Shown here piece after piece: positions 1-11,924 of a stretch of DNA of 64,000 nt. Below the pieces are notes generated by a model. The model was not told where the DNA came from. It did no database searches and saw only the letters and a list, made by a program, of their open reading frames with translations. The translations under genes and the position numbers were made by a program. This stretch comes from Herbidospora solisilvae (lineage in GTDB: Bacteria; Actinomycetota; Actinomycetes; Streptosporangiales; Streptosporangiaceae), in assembly GCF_009901565.1 (NCBI RefSeq), contig NZ_WXEW01000002.1:62001-126000 (forward strand), read 5' to 3'. Every line of letters starts with the position of its first letter. Within the stretch, counting starts at the first letter, position 1.

Positions 1-934
1 TGCCAACGCCGCCACCTACCAGCTCGACACCAACCGCTTCGCGATGGCGGGCGACTCGTCGGGCGCGTGGCTGACGCAGATGGCCGTCTTCTCGGGCGGC
101 GTGACCGCGCTGGAGGGGACCGTCGGCACCACCGGCGTCTCCAGCGCCGTGCACGTGGGCCTGTCCTTCTACAGTCCGACCGACTTCCTGCAGATGAACG
201 CGCAGAACCTGCCGACCGGGGGGCTCGACCACAACTCGCCGGCCTCGCCCGAGTCGCTGCTGGTCGGCTGCCCGATCCAGACCTGCCCGGCCGCGGTCGC
301 CGCCGCCAACCCGATGACCTACGTCGACGCCGGCGACCCGCCGCTGCTGTTCCTGCACGGCCAGGCCGACTTCCTGGTGCCGCACGGGCAGAGCGTGCTG
401 CTCTTCAACCGGATCAAGGCGCAGTGCGGCAACGCCACGTTCGTCTCGGTCCCGGCCGCCGACCACATGATGGTCCAGATCATGGACCCGGCCCAGTACG
501 GCAACGAGACCGTCCGCACCACCGCCAACTGCGGCGAGACCGTCAGCACCGGCACGCTGAACCCGAGCTGGCCCAACTTCACGACCTGGCTGCGCAGCGG
601 CCTCAAGCTCGGCAACGCCTGCGAGGTGACCTACTCCACCGGCGTCTGGAACGGCGCCTTCAACGGCGGCGTGGTCGTCAAGAACACCGGCGCCAGCCCC
701 GTCCAGAACTGGACCGTGTCGTGGACGTGGTCGGGCAACCAGCAGATCACGAGCGCCTGGAACGCCACGGTGACCCAGACCGGCGCCCAGGTCACCGCGC
801 GGGACGCCGGCCACAACTCCTACATCGGCCCCGGCTCCAGCCAGAGCTTCGGCTTCTCGGCCACCGCCACCGGCACGAACGCCATTCCGGCCCAGTTCAA
901 GATGAACAACATCGTCTGCACGCGAGTGCCCTGA
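1..934 (+). CDS. secreted alpha/beta-hydrolase esterase with C-terminal CBM2 (5'-truncated)
   Basis: The reading frame is already open at base 2, so the true start and any signal peptide lie outside the window. The visible 310 residues hold a GDSSG nucleophile elbow (serine of a GxSxG motif), an acidic region in LFLHGQADFLVPHG and a likely catalytic His in ADHMM, the order expected for an alpha/beta-hydrolase. After about residue 205 comes a family 2 carbohydrate-binding module (CBM2): a Cys near its start (NACEVTY), WNGAF, NWTVSWTW and a closing Cys near the end. CBM2 modules bind cellulose or xylan, so the enzyme is probably an extracellular carbohydrate or plant-polymer esterase. The exact substrate cannot be read. 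The family call is firm; the substrate is inference. Confidence 0.85.
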   Translation, partial: ANAATYQLDTNRFAMAGDSSGAWLTQMAVFSGGVTALEGTVGTTGVSSAVHVGLSFYSPTDFLQMNAQNLPTGGLDHNSPASPESLLVGCPIQTCPAAVAAANPMTYVDAGDPPLLFLHGQADFLVPHGQSVLLFNRIKAQCGNATFVSVPAADHMMVQIMDPAQYGNETVRTTANCGETVSTGTLNPSWPNFTTWLRSGLKLGNACEVTYSTGVWNGAFNGGVVVKNTGASPVQNWTVSWTWSGNQQITSAWNATVTQTGAQVTARDAGHNSYIGPGSSQSFGFSATATGTNAIPAQFKMNNIVCTRVP

Positions 935-1031
935 CGACGACCCGCCGGGCCCGACCCGAATGGCGACGGCCCGGCGCCCTTTGATTTCGGAAAAAACCGC
1001 GCCGTGAAGTCGGAGACGCATTTCCGAAACT

Positions 1032-1046
1032 CAACACGTACTGTTG
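1032..1046. promoter_or_regulatory. inverted repeat upstream of the aryl-polyketide cassette
   Basis: CAACA-CGTAC-TGTTG is a 5-bp inverted repeat in the 290-bp gap before the first KAS III-like gene, in a locally AT-richer stretch. It could be an operator for the downstream operon. No regulator gene is adjacent, and such a short palindrome may be chance. The rest of the gap (935-1224) shows no gene. Confidence 0.3.
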
Positions 1047-1224
1047 GGTTCACTTAACGGAATGTCGCTGACCAGAAACATTGATTTATCCGACGGTGCG
1101 CCCCTAGTGTTGCCCCTGGCGGCCCGCCGGCCCATTTCCCGCCGTTTTCTCCGAACGGCCGAGGTGCTGATATCCCGGGCCCGCGATCTAATTCGGACGC
1201 TTCCTTTCTTGAGTTAGGGGACGT

Positions 1225-2262
1225 GTGCGTACACCCAACATGTTCGTCAGGAGTCTCGGCGTCTACGTGCCGGAAAGCGTGAGCGTCGAGCACGCGGTCC
1301 GCGAGGGCTGGTATCCGGCCGAGGAGGCCGAGAAGTTCCGGCAGATCGGCGCGGCGGTGGCCGGTGACATGCCCGCGCCCGAGATGGCGCGGCGCGCGGT
1401 CGTGGACGCCTATGAGCGCTGGGGCGAGTCGTCCCCGAAGGAACTCGACCTGCTGCTCTATCCGTCGGTGTGGCACCAGGGCCCGAACGGCTGGCAGCCG
1501 CAGCACTACCTCCAGAAGCACCTGCTCGGCGGCCCGGTGCCCGCCTTCGAGATCCGCAGCGGCTGCGTCGGGATGATCAGCTCGCTGGAGCTCGCGGCGA
1601 GCTACCTGATGGCCGTGCCGGAACGGCAGACGGCCATGGTCGTCTCCTCCGACAACCACGGCACCCCGCTGGTGGACCGCTGGCGCATGACCCCCGGCGC
1701 GCTGATCGGCGACGCCGCCGCGGCGCTGCTGCTCGGCAAGGACCACGGCATGGCCCAGCTCCTGTCGGTGAACGCGACCGTGATCCCGGAGGCCGACGCG
1801 GTCAACGACGGCGCCTACCCCCTCTTCCCCCCGGACGCCACCGTCGGCGTCGGCCTGAGCTTCGGCGACCGGCACGAGGAGTTCCGCCAGCGGCTGCTCA
1901 AGAAGCAGGGGACCGGTATCCACCTGACCATCCAGAAGACGATGATGCAGCAGGTCGAGCAGACCCTCGACGAGGCCGGCATCGAACTGTCCGACATCAC
2001 GAAGGTGGCGCTGCCGCACGGCCGCCGCGAGGACCTCGACGGCCAGATGTCCTGGCTCGGCATCGACGAGGACCAGACGACCTGGGACTACGGCAGGCGC
2101 GTCGGCCACTGCGGCGCGGTCGACCAGTTCATCGCCTTCGAGCACCTGCTCGCGACCGGCGGTCTCGTGGCCGGCGACCACCTGCTCATGGTCGGCTTCG
2201 GCTCCGGCACGTCCTGCGCCGCCGCAGTGTTCAAGGTCATCAAGGAAGGGCCGCGCGCATGA
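1225..2262 (+). CDS. KAS III-like acyltransferase 1 (aryl transfer from iterative PKS)
   Basis: 345 residues with a ketoacyl-synthase III fold. The nucleophile is Cys114 in EIRSGCVGM; His265 in LPHGRRED sits where FabH has its catalytic His. The FabH Asn position is occupied by His295 in a GHCGAVD motif. GHxGAxD is typical of the KAS III-like acyltransferases (ChlB3, ChlB6, CerJ, DpsC group) that move acyl groups rather than condense them. It probably transfers the aryl unit made by the downstream PKS to the free ACP, or from the ACP to an acceptor. The GTG start at 1225 follows AGGGGA and gives an N-terminus that aligns end-to-end with the paralogue at 2510. The stop overlaps the ACP start (ATGA), indicating translational coupling. 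Confidence 0.85.
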   Translation: MRTPNMFVRSLGVYVPESVSVEHAVREGWYPAEEAEKFRQIGAAVAGDMPAPEMARRAVVDAYERWGESSPKELDLLLYPSVWHQGPNGWQPQHYLQKHLLGGPVPAFEIRSGCVGMISSLELAASYLMAVPERQTAMVVSSDNHGTPLVDRWRMTPGALIGDAAAALLLGKDHGMAQLLSVNATVIPEADAVNDGAYPLFPPDATVGVGLSFGDRHEEFRQRLLKKQGTGIHLTIQKTMMQQVEQTLDEAGIELSDITKVALPHGRREDLDGQMSWLGIDEDQTTWDYGRRVGHCGAVDQFIAFEHLLATGGLVAGDHLLMVGFGSGTSCAAAVFKVIKEGPRA

Positions 2263-2510
2263 CCGAGCTCAACCGCAGACTGGTCGACTTCATCCAGGAG
2301 AACCTCGTCCAGGAGGGCGACGACATCGTCGTCGACGAGACGACCCCGCTCCTCACGTCGGGCCTGCTCGACTCGCTGCGCACGGCGCGGCTGCTGAACT
2401 TCCTCCGCAAGGACGTCGGCGTGCCGATCCCCGCCGCCAAGCTCGACTCCGAGAACTTCCAGGACGTCGCGACCATCGCGGCGATGGTCAGAGAGCTCGA
2501 AACCGTCTGA
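2259..2510 (+). CDS. free-standing acyl carrier protein
   Basis: 83-residue discrete ACP. The phosphopantetheine attachment site is Ser39 in GLLDSLRTARLL, followed by the usual helix. It overlaps the upstream KAS III-like gene by 4 nt and its stop overlaps the next start (TGATG), so the three genes are one coupled unit. In the chlorothricin pathway a discrete ACP (ChlB2) is the relay between the 6-MSA synthase and the final acyltransferase; the same relay role is inferred here from gene order and content. A stand-alone ACP between two acyltransferases would be pointless for a PKS that released its product by itself. Confidence 0.88.
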   Translation: MTELNRRLVDFIQENLVQEGDDIVVDETTPLLTSGLLDSLRTARLLNFLRKDVGVPIPAAKLDSENFQDVATIAAMVRELETV

Positions 2511-3553
2511 TGCGCTACGCCGACACGTACATCAGCGGGGTGGGCGCCTTCGTCCCCCGGACCGTCGTCAGCGTCGAGAAGGCCGTGGCCAAGGGGTGGT
2601 ACCCGGCCGAAGAGGCCGAGCTGCACAACCTGGCCGGGGCGGTGGTGGCGGGTGACGTGCCGGCGCCGGAGATGGCGCTGCACGCTGCGCGGAGCGCGCT
2701 CAAGCGCAGCGGGCGCGCGCCCGCCGACCTCGACCTGCTCCTGTACGCCTCCTCCTGGCACCAGGGACCCGACGGCTGGCCCCCGCACTCCTACCTGCAG
2801 CGACAGCTCGTCGGCGGCGACGTGCTCGCCACCGAGATCCGGCAGGGCTGCAACGGCATGTTCCTCGCCCTGGAACTCGCCGCCGGCCACCTGGCCGCCG
2901 TGCCCAGCCGTCAGGCCGCCCTGCTGGTCGCCGCCGACAACTACGGCACCCCGCTGATGGACCGCTGGCGGATGGGCCCCGGCTACATCGGCGGCGACGC
3001 CGCCAGCGCGCTCGTGCTCACCAAGGAGCCGGGCTTCGCCCGGTTGACCTCGGTCTGCACGACGACCGTGACCGAGGCCGAGGAACTGCACCGGGGCAGC
3101 GAGCCCCTGTTCCCGCCGGGCGTCACGGTCGGCCGCAAGATGAGTTTCGCCGCCAGGAACGAGCAGTTCCGGCAGCAGGTCATGTCCAAGGGCGAGGCCA
3201 CCGCGGCGCTGTTCAAGATCCAGCGGGCGCTGATGGAGGTCGTCGAGCGCGCCCTGGACGAGAGCGGGATCAAGCCCGCCGACCTCACGCGGGTGGCGTT
3301 CATGAACTACTCAGAAGAGATCGTCGAGCAGCGGTGCATGACCATGCTCGACCTGCCCATGTCCCGCTCGACCTGGGACTACGGCCGCACCATCGGCCAC
3401 TGCGGGGCCAGCGACCAGGTCCTGTCCCTCGACCACCTGCTGCTGAACGGCCGGCTCGGTCCCGGCGACCACCTGCTGATGCTCGGGACCGGGCCGGGAG
3501 TGACCGTCTCCAGCGCCGTGATCAAGATCGTCGACAATCCTCCGTGGGTCTGA
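2510..3553 (+). CDS. KAS III-like acyltransferase 2 (catalytic His position is Asn)
   Basis: 347 residues, clearly paralogous to the gene at 1225: shared GWYPAEEAE near the N-terminus, Cys114 in EIRQGCNGM, and GHCGASD near the C-terminus (His297, Asp302). The segment aligned with PHGRRED of paralogue 1 reads MNYSEE, so the usual catalytic His is replaced by Asn266. This suggests a different catalytic set (Cys, His297, Asp302) or a partner or substrate-specific transferase. By analogy with the ChlB3/ChlB6 pair, one paralogue would load the ACP and the other transfer the aryl group to the final acceptor; which does which cannot be decided from sequence. A 20-nt gap with a good ribosome site separates it from the PKS. 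Confidence 0.83.
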   Translation: MRYADTYISGVGAFVPRTVVSVEKAVAKGWYPAEEAELHNLAGAVVAGDVPAPEMALHAARSALKRSGRAPADLDLLLYASSWHQGPDGWPPHSYLQRQLVGGDVLATEIRQGCNGMFLALELAAGHLAAVPSRQAALLVAADNYGTPLMDRWRMGPGYIGGDAASALVLTKEPGFARLTSVCTTTVTEAEELHRGSEPLFPPGVTVGRKMSFAARNEQFRQQVMSKGEATAALFKIQRALMEVVERALDESGIKPADLTRVAFMNYSEEIVEQRCMTMLDLPMSRSTWDYGRTIGHCGASDQVLSLDHLLLNGRLGPGDHLLMLGTGPGVTVSSAVIKIVDNPPWV

Positions 3554-3573
3554 ACCGAAGGGAACCAACGCAG

Positions 3574-7350
<3,777 letters not shown>

Positions 7351-7353
7351 GAA

Positions 7354-7384
7354 GCGGCCCGGGGGATCCGATCCCCCGGGCCGC
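7354..7384. terminator. strong bidirectional terminator hairpin
   Basis: A perfect 14-bp stem (GCGGCCCGGGGGAT and its complement) with a 3-nt loop starts three bases after the PKS stop and precedes the convergent NUDIX gene. It ends the PKS operon. Confidence 0.85.
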
Positions 7385-7405
7385 CTCAGCGGTTCACGCG
7401 GGTCG

Positions 7406-7873
7406 TCACCCCATGACCAGGAGACCCAGGGTCAGGTCGATGATCTGGGCGCCTTCCGGCGGCGGGCCGGTCGTGTCCCACCAGCGGATGCCGCCGATCT
7501 CTTCGTTGGGCGTGAAGTCGTCGTGGCGGGCCGGGACCTCGGCGGTGTAGACGGCGGCGTACTCGGTGCGGGGTGGGCGGGTGAGCCGGAACCGCGCATA
7601 CCCGGCGAGGTGGAGTTCGGGCAGGAACAGGCCGCTCTCCTCCTGGAGTTCGCGTACGGCCGCCTCGTGTGGCCCTTCTCCGGGGTCGATCCCGCCGCCC
7701 GGGAGTTCCCACTGCCGCCGGTAGCGGTCGAAGACCAGGAGCAGGTGGTCTCCGCACCGGACCGCGACCAGAGCCGCCGGCATGGGCGCGTCATCCGGTT
7801 GGCCGAGGGCGGCCGGGACGAAGGCGGTCATCGCGTCGCCCGTCACCTCGTCGAGCGCCAGTGGCCGGTCCAT
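7406..7873 (-). CDS. NUDIX hydrolase
   Basis: 155 residues with a complete Nudix box (GGIDPGEGPHEAAVRELQEE followed by SGL), matching Gx5Ex7REUxEExGU, so the metal-binding glutamates are present. Such enzymes hydrolyse nucleoside diphosphates linked to another moiety; the substrate cannot be read. It is convergent with the PKS across a terminator and transcribed away from the DUF1203 gene. A ribosome site (GGAAAGG) precedes the ATG. Likely a stand-alone housekeeping gene, and nothing links it to the polyketide cassette. Confidence 0.85.
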   Translation of the reverse strand: MDRPLALDEVTGDAMTAFVPAALGQPDDAPMPAALVAVRCGDHLLLVFDRYRRQWELPGGGIDPGEGPHEAAVRELQEESGLFLPELHLAGYARFRLTRPPRTEYAAVYTAEVPARHDDFTPNEEIGGIRWWDTTGPPPEGAQIIDLTLGLLVMG

Positions 7874-8018
7874 CTACCGGCCTTTCCGACGGTCCGGCGG
7901 CCGCGCGTGTGTCCACGTCATCGAGCCAGCGTAAAAGGGCGGAAGCCGCACGCGCGAGCCTAGTGCGGCGTCCGATCGCCGCCGGAACCCCCGCCCGGTA
8001 CGCCCCCACGATGGACGC

Positions 8019-8480
8019 ATGAACCTCACCGTTTCGCCCATCGAGCCCTTCGTCGTCAAAGCCCTCCTCGTCACCGACGACGCCGGGCACGCGCCCCGGT
8101 TCTCCGAGGACCGTGACGGTGGGAGTCCGTTGCGCTGCTGCCTGACCCTGGCGGGGCCCGGCGAGCGGGTGGCGTTGCTCAGCTACGCCCCGGTCCGGCG
8201 GTGGGCCGCCGACCCGGGGCCCTACGACGAGCTGGGGCCGGTGTTCGTGCACGCCGGACCCTGTGCCGGGCCGGACGGCGACGGGTGGCCGGCGGCGCAC
8301 CGGGGGGTGCCCCGGGTGCTGCGGGCCTACGACGGGCGGGGGCACATCGTGGGCGGCCGGACGGTGCCGGCCGAGGGTGATCCGGAGCGGGTGGCGGAGG
8401 AGCTGCTCGCCGGAGACGGCGTCGCGGTCGTTCACGTCAGGGCGGTCGTGTTCGGCTGTTTTCAGTTCTCGGTCCGCTGA
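8019..8480 (+). CDS. DUF1203 family protein
   Basis: 153 residues with the DUF1203 signature pattern: a CCLTL segment, LLSYAPV, ELGPVFVHAGPC, VLRAYDGRGHIVGG and a C-terminal AVVFGCFQFSVR. The family is widespread and of unknown function. No signal peptide or membrane segment is seen, so it is cytosolic. It lies 61 bp upstream of the P450 on the same strand, but a good ribosome site of its own in front of the P450 and the lack of overlap leave co-transcription open. Confidence 0.75.
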   Translation: MNLTVSPIEPFVVKALLVTDDAGHAPRFSEDRDGGSPLRCCLTLAGPGERVALLSYAPVRRWAADPGPYDELGPVFVHAGPCAGPDGDGWPAAHRGVPRVLRAYDGRGHIVGGRTVPAEGDPERVAEELLAGDGVAVVHVRAVVFGCFQFSVR

Positions 8481-8541
8481 GTTCTCGGGATGGATTTTGG
8501 AATGTACGATGCGGGCGACCTGATCAACGTAAGGAAACCGC

Positions 8542-9753
8542 ATGTCGAATACGGTCGTCCCATTCGAGTTGTTCAGTCCCGACTATTTCCGTGACCCTTA
8601 TCCGGCGCTCGACTGGCTGCGGGCGAACGCCCCGGTCCACCGCTACGTCTTCCCGATAGGCGACGTCCCCATGTGGGTCGTGACCAGGTACGACGACGCC
8701 ATGACGATTCTCGGCGACACCCGTTTCAGCACGGCCGAATGGCGCGGCAGCGCCGAATTCCAGGCCTCCGGGCTCTCCGTCAGCGCGGGCACGGTTCTTT
8801 CCCAGACCGTGCCCAGTCTCGACCCGCCTCAGCACACCAAAGTGCGCCGCTGCGCCATGAGCGCGTTCACGCCGCGAAGCGTCGAGCGGTGGCGGGAGGA
8901 CATCCGGCGAATCGTCGACGAGACGATAGAAAATTGGGCGCCGGGTCAGGAAAGGGATCTGGTCGCGGAGTTCGCGGCGCTGATCCCGTCCCAGGTGATC
9001 TCGACGCGGCTCGGGTTCACGCTGGAGCGCCGGGAGCAGCTCGCGGGCGACGTCGACCTGCTCATCTCCACCGACCCCGCCGACTTCCCGCGCATCCCCG
9101 CCGCGCGGGAGCGCATCATCGCCTACGGGCGCGAGCTGGTGGCGCTGAAGCGGGCCGAGCCGGGTGACGATCTCACCTCCGCGTTCATCCGGGCCGCCGA
9201 CGAGGAGGGGCGGATCACCCAGGACGAGCTCGACGCGATGGTGATCATCATGATCATCGCAGGGGTCGGCACGACCAAGATGTTCCTCACCAACGCCGTG
9301 CTCGCGCTGCTCGACCATCCGGACCAGCTCAAGCTGGTCGTCGACGACCCGGCGATCCTGGCCGGAACGGGGATCGAGGAGCTGCTCCGCTACGAGTCGC
9401 CGGTGGCCTCGACCCCCTGGCGGTTCCCGACCGAGGACGTCCGGATCCGCGACCAGGTCATCGCCGCCGGCGAGCCGGTGATGGTCATGGTCGCGGCGGC
9501 CAACCGCGACCCCGGCGTCTTCGACGACCCCCATCGGCTCGACCTCACCCGGACCGGCGTGCGGCATCTCGGGCTCGGGCACGGCATCCACAACTGCCTC
9601 GGCGCCGCCGCTGCCCGGCTCATCAGCGAGATGGCCCTGACCACGCTCGTCGGGCGGTTCCCCGGCCTGCGGCTGGCGATCCCGCGCGAGGAGGTGCGGC
9701 GTCACGAGGTCTGGGCGCTGAACGACTACCGCGCCCTGCCGGTGATCCTCTGA
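8542..9753 (+). CDS. cytochrome P450 with atypical I-helix and heme-loop residues
   Basis: 403 residues, class I bacterial P450. ExxR is E280-R283 (EELLR); heme ligand Cys352 in LGHGIHNCLG. Two departures from consensus are visible. The I-helix reads AGVGTT (240-245), so the acid of AG(x)(D/E)TT is Gly243, while the Thr pair is kept. The Phe seven residues before the Cys is Leu345. Such changes can mark altered oxygen activation or phenol-coupling chemistry, but that is inference. AAGGA precedes ATG 8542. Its stop overlaps the ferredoxin start (TGATG), giving it a dedicated electron donor. It could tailor the aryl polyketide product of 1.2-7.4 kb, but two unrelated genes lie between them. Confidence 0.9.
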   Translation: MSNTVVPFELFSPDYFRDPYPALDWLRANAPVHRYVFPIGDVPMWVVTRYDDAMTILGDTRFSTAEWRGSAEFQASGLSVSAGTVLSQTVPSLDPPQHTKVRRCAMSAFTPRSVERWREDIRRIVDETIENWAPGQERDLVAEFAALIPSQVISTRLGFTLERREQLAGDVDLLISTDPADFPRIPAARERIIAYGRELVALKRAEPGDDLTSAFIRAADEEGRITQDELDAMVIIMIIAGVGTTKMFLTNAVLALLDHPDQLKLVVDDPAILAGTGIEELLRYESPVASTPWRFPTEDVRIRDQVIAAGEPVMVMVAAANRDPGVFDDPHRLDLTRTGVRHLGLGHGIHNCLGAAAARLISEMALTTLVGRFPGLRLAIPREEVRRHEVWALNDYRALPVIL

Positions 9754-9956
9754 TGGGCCGGCGTCTGGAGGTCGACCGGGCGTCGTGCTTCGGCACGGGG
9801 CTCTGCTCGGCGACCGCGCCGAGGTTCTTCACCCTCGGGCCCGACCACGTCGCCGCCGTGACCACGGGGGAGCTCACCGATCCGGACGACATCGCCCTGG
9901 CGGAGGAGGTGGCGGAGTGTTGCCCGCGCGAGGCGATCAGCCTGCGTCCGGCGTGA
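9753..9956 (+). CDS. [3Fe-4S]-type ferredoxin, P450 partner
   Basis: 67 residues. Cys12, Cys18 (CFGTGLC) and Cys57 in a CP motif form the expected three-cysteine 3Fe-4S set, with an extra adjacent Cys56. The start codon overlaps the P450 stop, so the two are translated together and the ferredoxin very likely feeds electrons to that P450. No ferredoxin reductase is in the window; a general cellular one must serve. The 3' end overlaps the convergent helR-like gene by 20 bp. Confidence 0.9.
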   Translation: MGRRLEVDRASCFGTGLCSATAPRFFTLGPDHVAAVTTGELTDPDDIALAEEVAECCPREAISLRPA

Positions 9957-11838
9957 CCACGATCAGTCGCCGGGTGGCGCGGGTGAGGGCGACGTACAGA
10001 TCCCTCGGACCCGACTCGCGGTAGGCCTCGATGGCGGCGGGGTCGACGACGAGCACCGTGTCGAACTCCAGCCCCCGGGCGTCGGGAGCGGCGACGACGA
10101 TCGCGCCGCTCCCCTCCAGCGCCTCGGTCAGGCCGGGCGGGGCGATGACGCCGACGAGGCCGTCGCCCTCCTCGGCGACCAGGGCCCGGACGGTCTCCAG
10201 GTCTCCGGTGACGGTGCGCGGGGGCCGGCCGTGGCGGACCGACCGCGACGGCCGCTGGCCCGGGGCGATGCGGGCCAGCAGCGGGGTCGCGCAGGCGAGG
10301 ATCTCGGCGGTGGTGCGGTAGTTCACCGTCAGCGTGTGGTGGACGAAACGCGGGCCGACGGCCTCGGGCCAGGAGCGGATCGTGGTGGCCGAACCCGACT
10401 GGGCGAAGTCGCCCACGACCGTCATCGACCGCGACGGGCAGCGGCGCATCAGCATCCGCCACTCCATCTCGGTGAGCTCCTGGGCCTCGTCGACGACGAT
10501 GTGGCCGTACACCTCCTCGGGCGGGCCGTCGACCAGGGCACGGGCCTCGTCGAGCAGCGCCAGGTCGGCGCGGGTGCGGGCGGCCCCGCCGAGCAGGTCC
10601 TCCGGGCGCAGGCGCGGCCACACCGCCTCGGTCGCCTGCTCGACGGCCGGGTCGTCGAGGAGCTGCTCGCGGACGGCGTCCCAGTCGAACTCCGGTTCCG
10701 CCGCCGGGGCGTCGTCCAGGCCGAGGGACCTGAGGTCGCCGGCGACCGCCTCGTCGAGGTCGACGCCGAGCATGGCCGCGACCTCGGCGTCGAGCCGGGC
10801 CAGCGTGTCGGCGGTGCGCCGCTCCAGCAGGTCGACCAGGGCGTCGACGACGTGCTCCCGGAACACCTCGCGGGCCGGGTTGTGGGCCAGGCCCTCGAGG
10901 GTGGCGTGGCGGCGGGCCGCGTCCACCTCGGCCGGGGTCAGGACCAGCGTCTCCTGGCCGACCTTGACCTCCAGCGGGACGCCGCGCGGCTGCCGGGCGC
11001 GCACCCGCCCGGCCAGCGCCGCCGCCATGCCCGCGACGCCCTTCTCCCTCGCGGCCTCCTCCGGTTCGGTCGCGATGGGAGTCGCGCCGACGAGGTCGGT
11101 CAGCGTGGCCATCCGGACGTCGTTCTCCCCGAGCGACGGCAGCACGTCGGAGATGTAGTCGAGGAACCGGCTGTTGGGGCCGTACACGAGCACGCCGCGT
11201 GCGGCGACGGCGGGGAAGGCGTAGAGGACGTAGGCGGCGCGGTGCAGCGCGACCAGGGTCTTGCCGGTGCCGGGGCCGCCGTCCACGACCGTCACGCCCC
11301 GGTGCGGGGAGCGGACGATCGCATCCTGTTCGGCCTGGAGGGTCGAGACGGCCTCATGCATGCGGCCGGTCCTGGTCCGGCTCAGCGCGGCCGTAAGAGG
11401 GCCGTCGCCGACCATGTCGCCAGGGGCCGGGGTGGAGCCGTCGAGGATCTCGTCGCTGACGTCCACGACTCGGCGGTTCCGCAGCCGCAGGTGGCGGCGC
11501 CGGCGCAGGCCCATCGGGGCCGCGGGGGTGGCGGCGTAGAAGGGGCGGGCGGCCTCGGCGCGCCAGTCGACCAGGACCACCTCGCCGTCCGGGGAGCGCA
11601 GGCCGACCCGGCCGATGTGGAGGGAGCGCCCGGCGGGCGTGTCGATGCGGCCGAAGCACAACGCGTGCTCGGCGGCCCGGAGCTCACCGAGCCTGCGGGT
11701 GAGCCGGGACACCTCGACGTCGCGGGTGTGCGGGTCGTCGGACGTGGTCAGCACGCGCGCGCGGGCGGCCAGCGTCTCGGCGACGGCGGCGTCGAGGCGG
11801 TCGTACAGGCCGTCAACGGTCTGCTGTTCGTCGTCCAC
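9937..11838 (-). CDS. helR: HelR-type RNA polymerase recycling motor ATPase
   Basis: 633 residues from a GTG at 11838 (VDDEQQTVDGLYDRLD); the frame stays open about 33 codons further upstream without a better start. UvrD-like superfamily I helicase core with Walker A GGPGTGKT, Walker B VVDEAQEL and a C-terminal YVALTRATRRL motif. The N-terminal coiled-coil plus the FGRIDTPAGRSLHIGRVGL/VLVDWRAEAARPFY segment is typical of HelD/HelR proteins rather than of Rep/UvrD/Pcr helicases. HelR proteins free stalled RNA polymerase and, in actinomycetes, can protect it from rifamycins. Upstream sequence shows no rifamycin-associated element that I can recognise. Its tail overlaps the ferredoxin tail. Confidence 0.82.
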   Translation of the reverse strand: MDDEQQTVDGLYDRLDAAVAETLAARARVLTTSDDPHTRDVEVSRLTRRLGELRAAEHALCFGRIDTPAGRSLHIGRVGLRSPDGEVVLVDWRAEAARPFYAATPAAPMGLRRRRHLRLRNRRVVDVSDEILDGSTPAPGDMVGDGPLTAALSRTRTGRMHEAVSTLQAEQDAIVRSPHRGVTVVDGGPGTGKTLVALHRAAYVLYAFPAVAARGVLVYGPNSRFLDYISDVLPSLGENDVRMATLTDLVGATPIATEPEEAAREKGVAGMAAALAGRVRARQPRGVPLEVKVGQETLVLTPAEVDAARRHATLEGLAHNPAREVFREHVVDALVDLLERRTADTLARLDAEVAAMLGVDLDEAVAGDLRSLGLDDAPAAEPEFDWDAVREQLLDDPAVEQATEAVWPRLRPEDLLGGAARTRADLALLDEARALVDGPPEEVYGHIVVDEAQELTEMEWRMLMRRCPSRSMTVVGDFAQSGSATTIRSWPEAVGPRFVHHTLTVNYRTTAEILACATPLLARIAPGQRPSRSVRHGRPPRTVTGDLETVRALVAEEGDGLVGVIAPPGLTEALEGSGAIVVAAPDARGLEFDTVLVVDPAAIEAYRESGPRDLYVALTRATRRLIVVTPDAG

Positions 11839-11912
11839 CCGCCCAAGTATGGAGACGAGGGATACGGAAGGTAAGGCTTGACTTACTTTGTGGTGTCCAT
11901 CGGGACGGCTTC

Positions 11913-11918
11913 TAGACT
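11913..11918 (+). promoter_or_regulatory. -10-like hexamer for a leaderless transcript
   Basis: TAGACT lies 6 nt before the GTG start at 11925 and no Shine-Dalgarno is present, so the histidine kinase mRNA is probably leaderless. Confidence 0.45.
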
Positions 11919-11924
11919 CGCCGT

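Noticed and set aside
8480-8541. Operon linking DUF1203 to the P450
   Set aside because: There is a 61-bp gap with an independent ribosome site and no functional link; co-transcription cannot be shown from sequence.
9937-11838. UvrD/Rep DNA repair helicase
   Set aside because: The N-terminal region and overall layout match HelD/HelR RNA polymerase-binding ATPases, and the 2B-type domain of repair helicases is not apparent.
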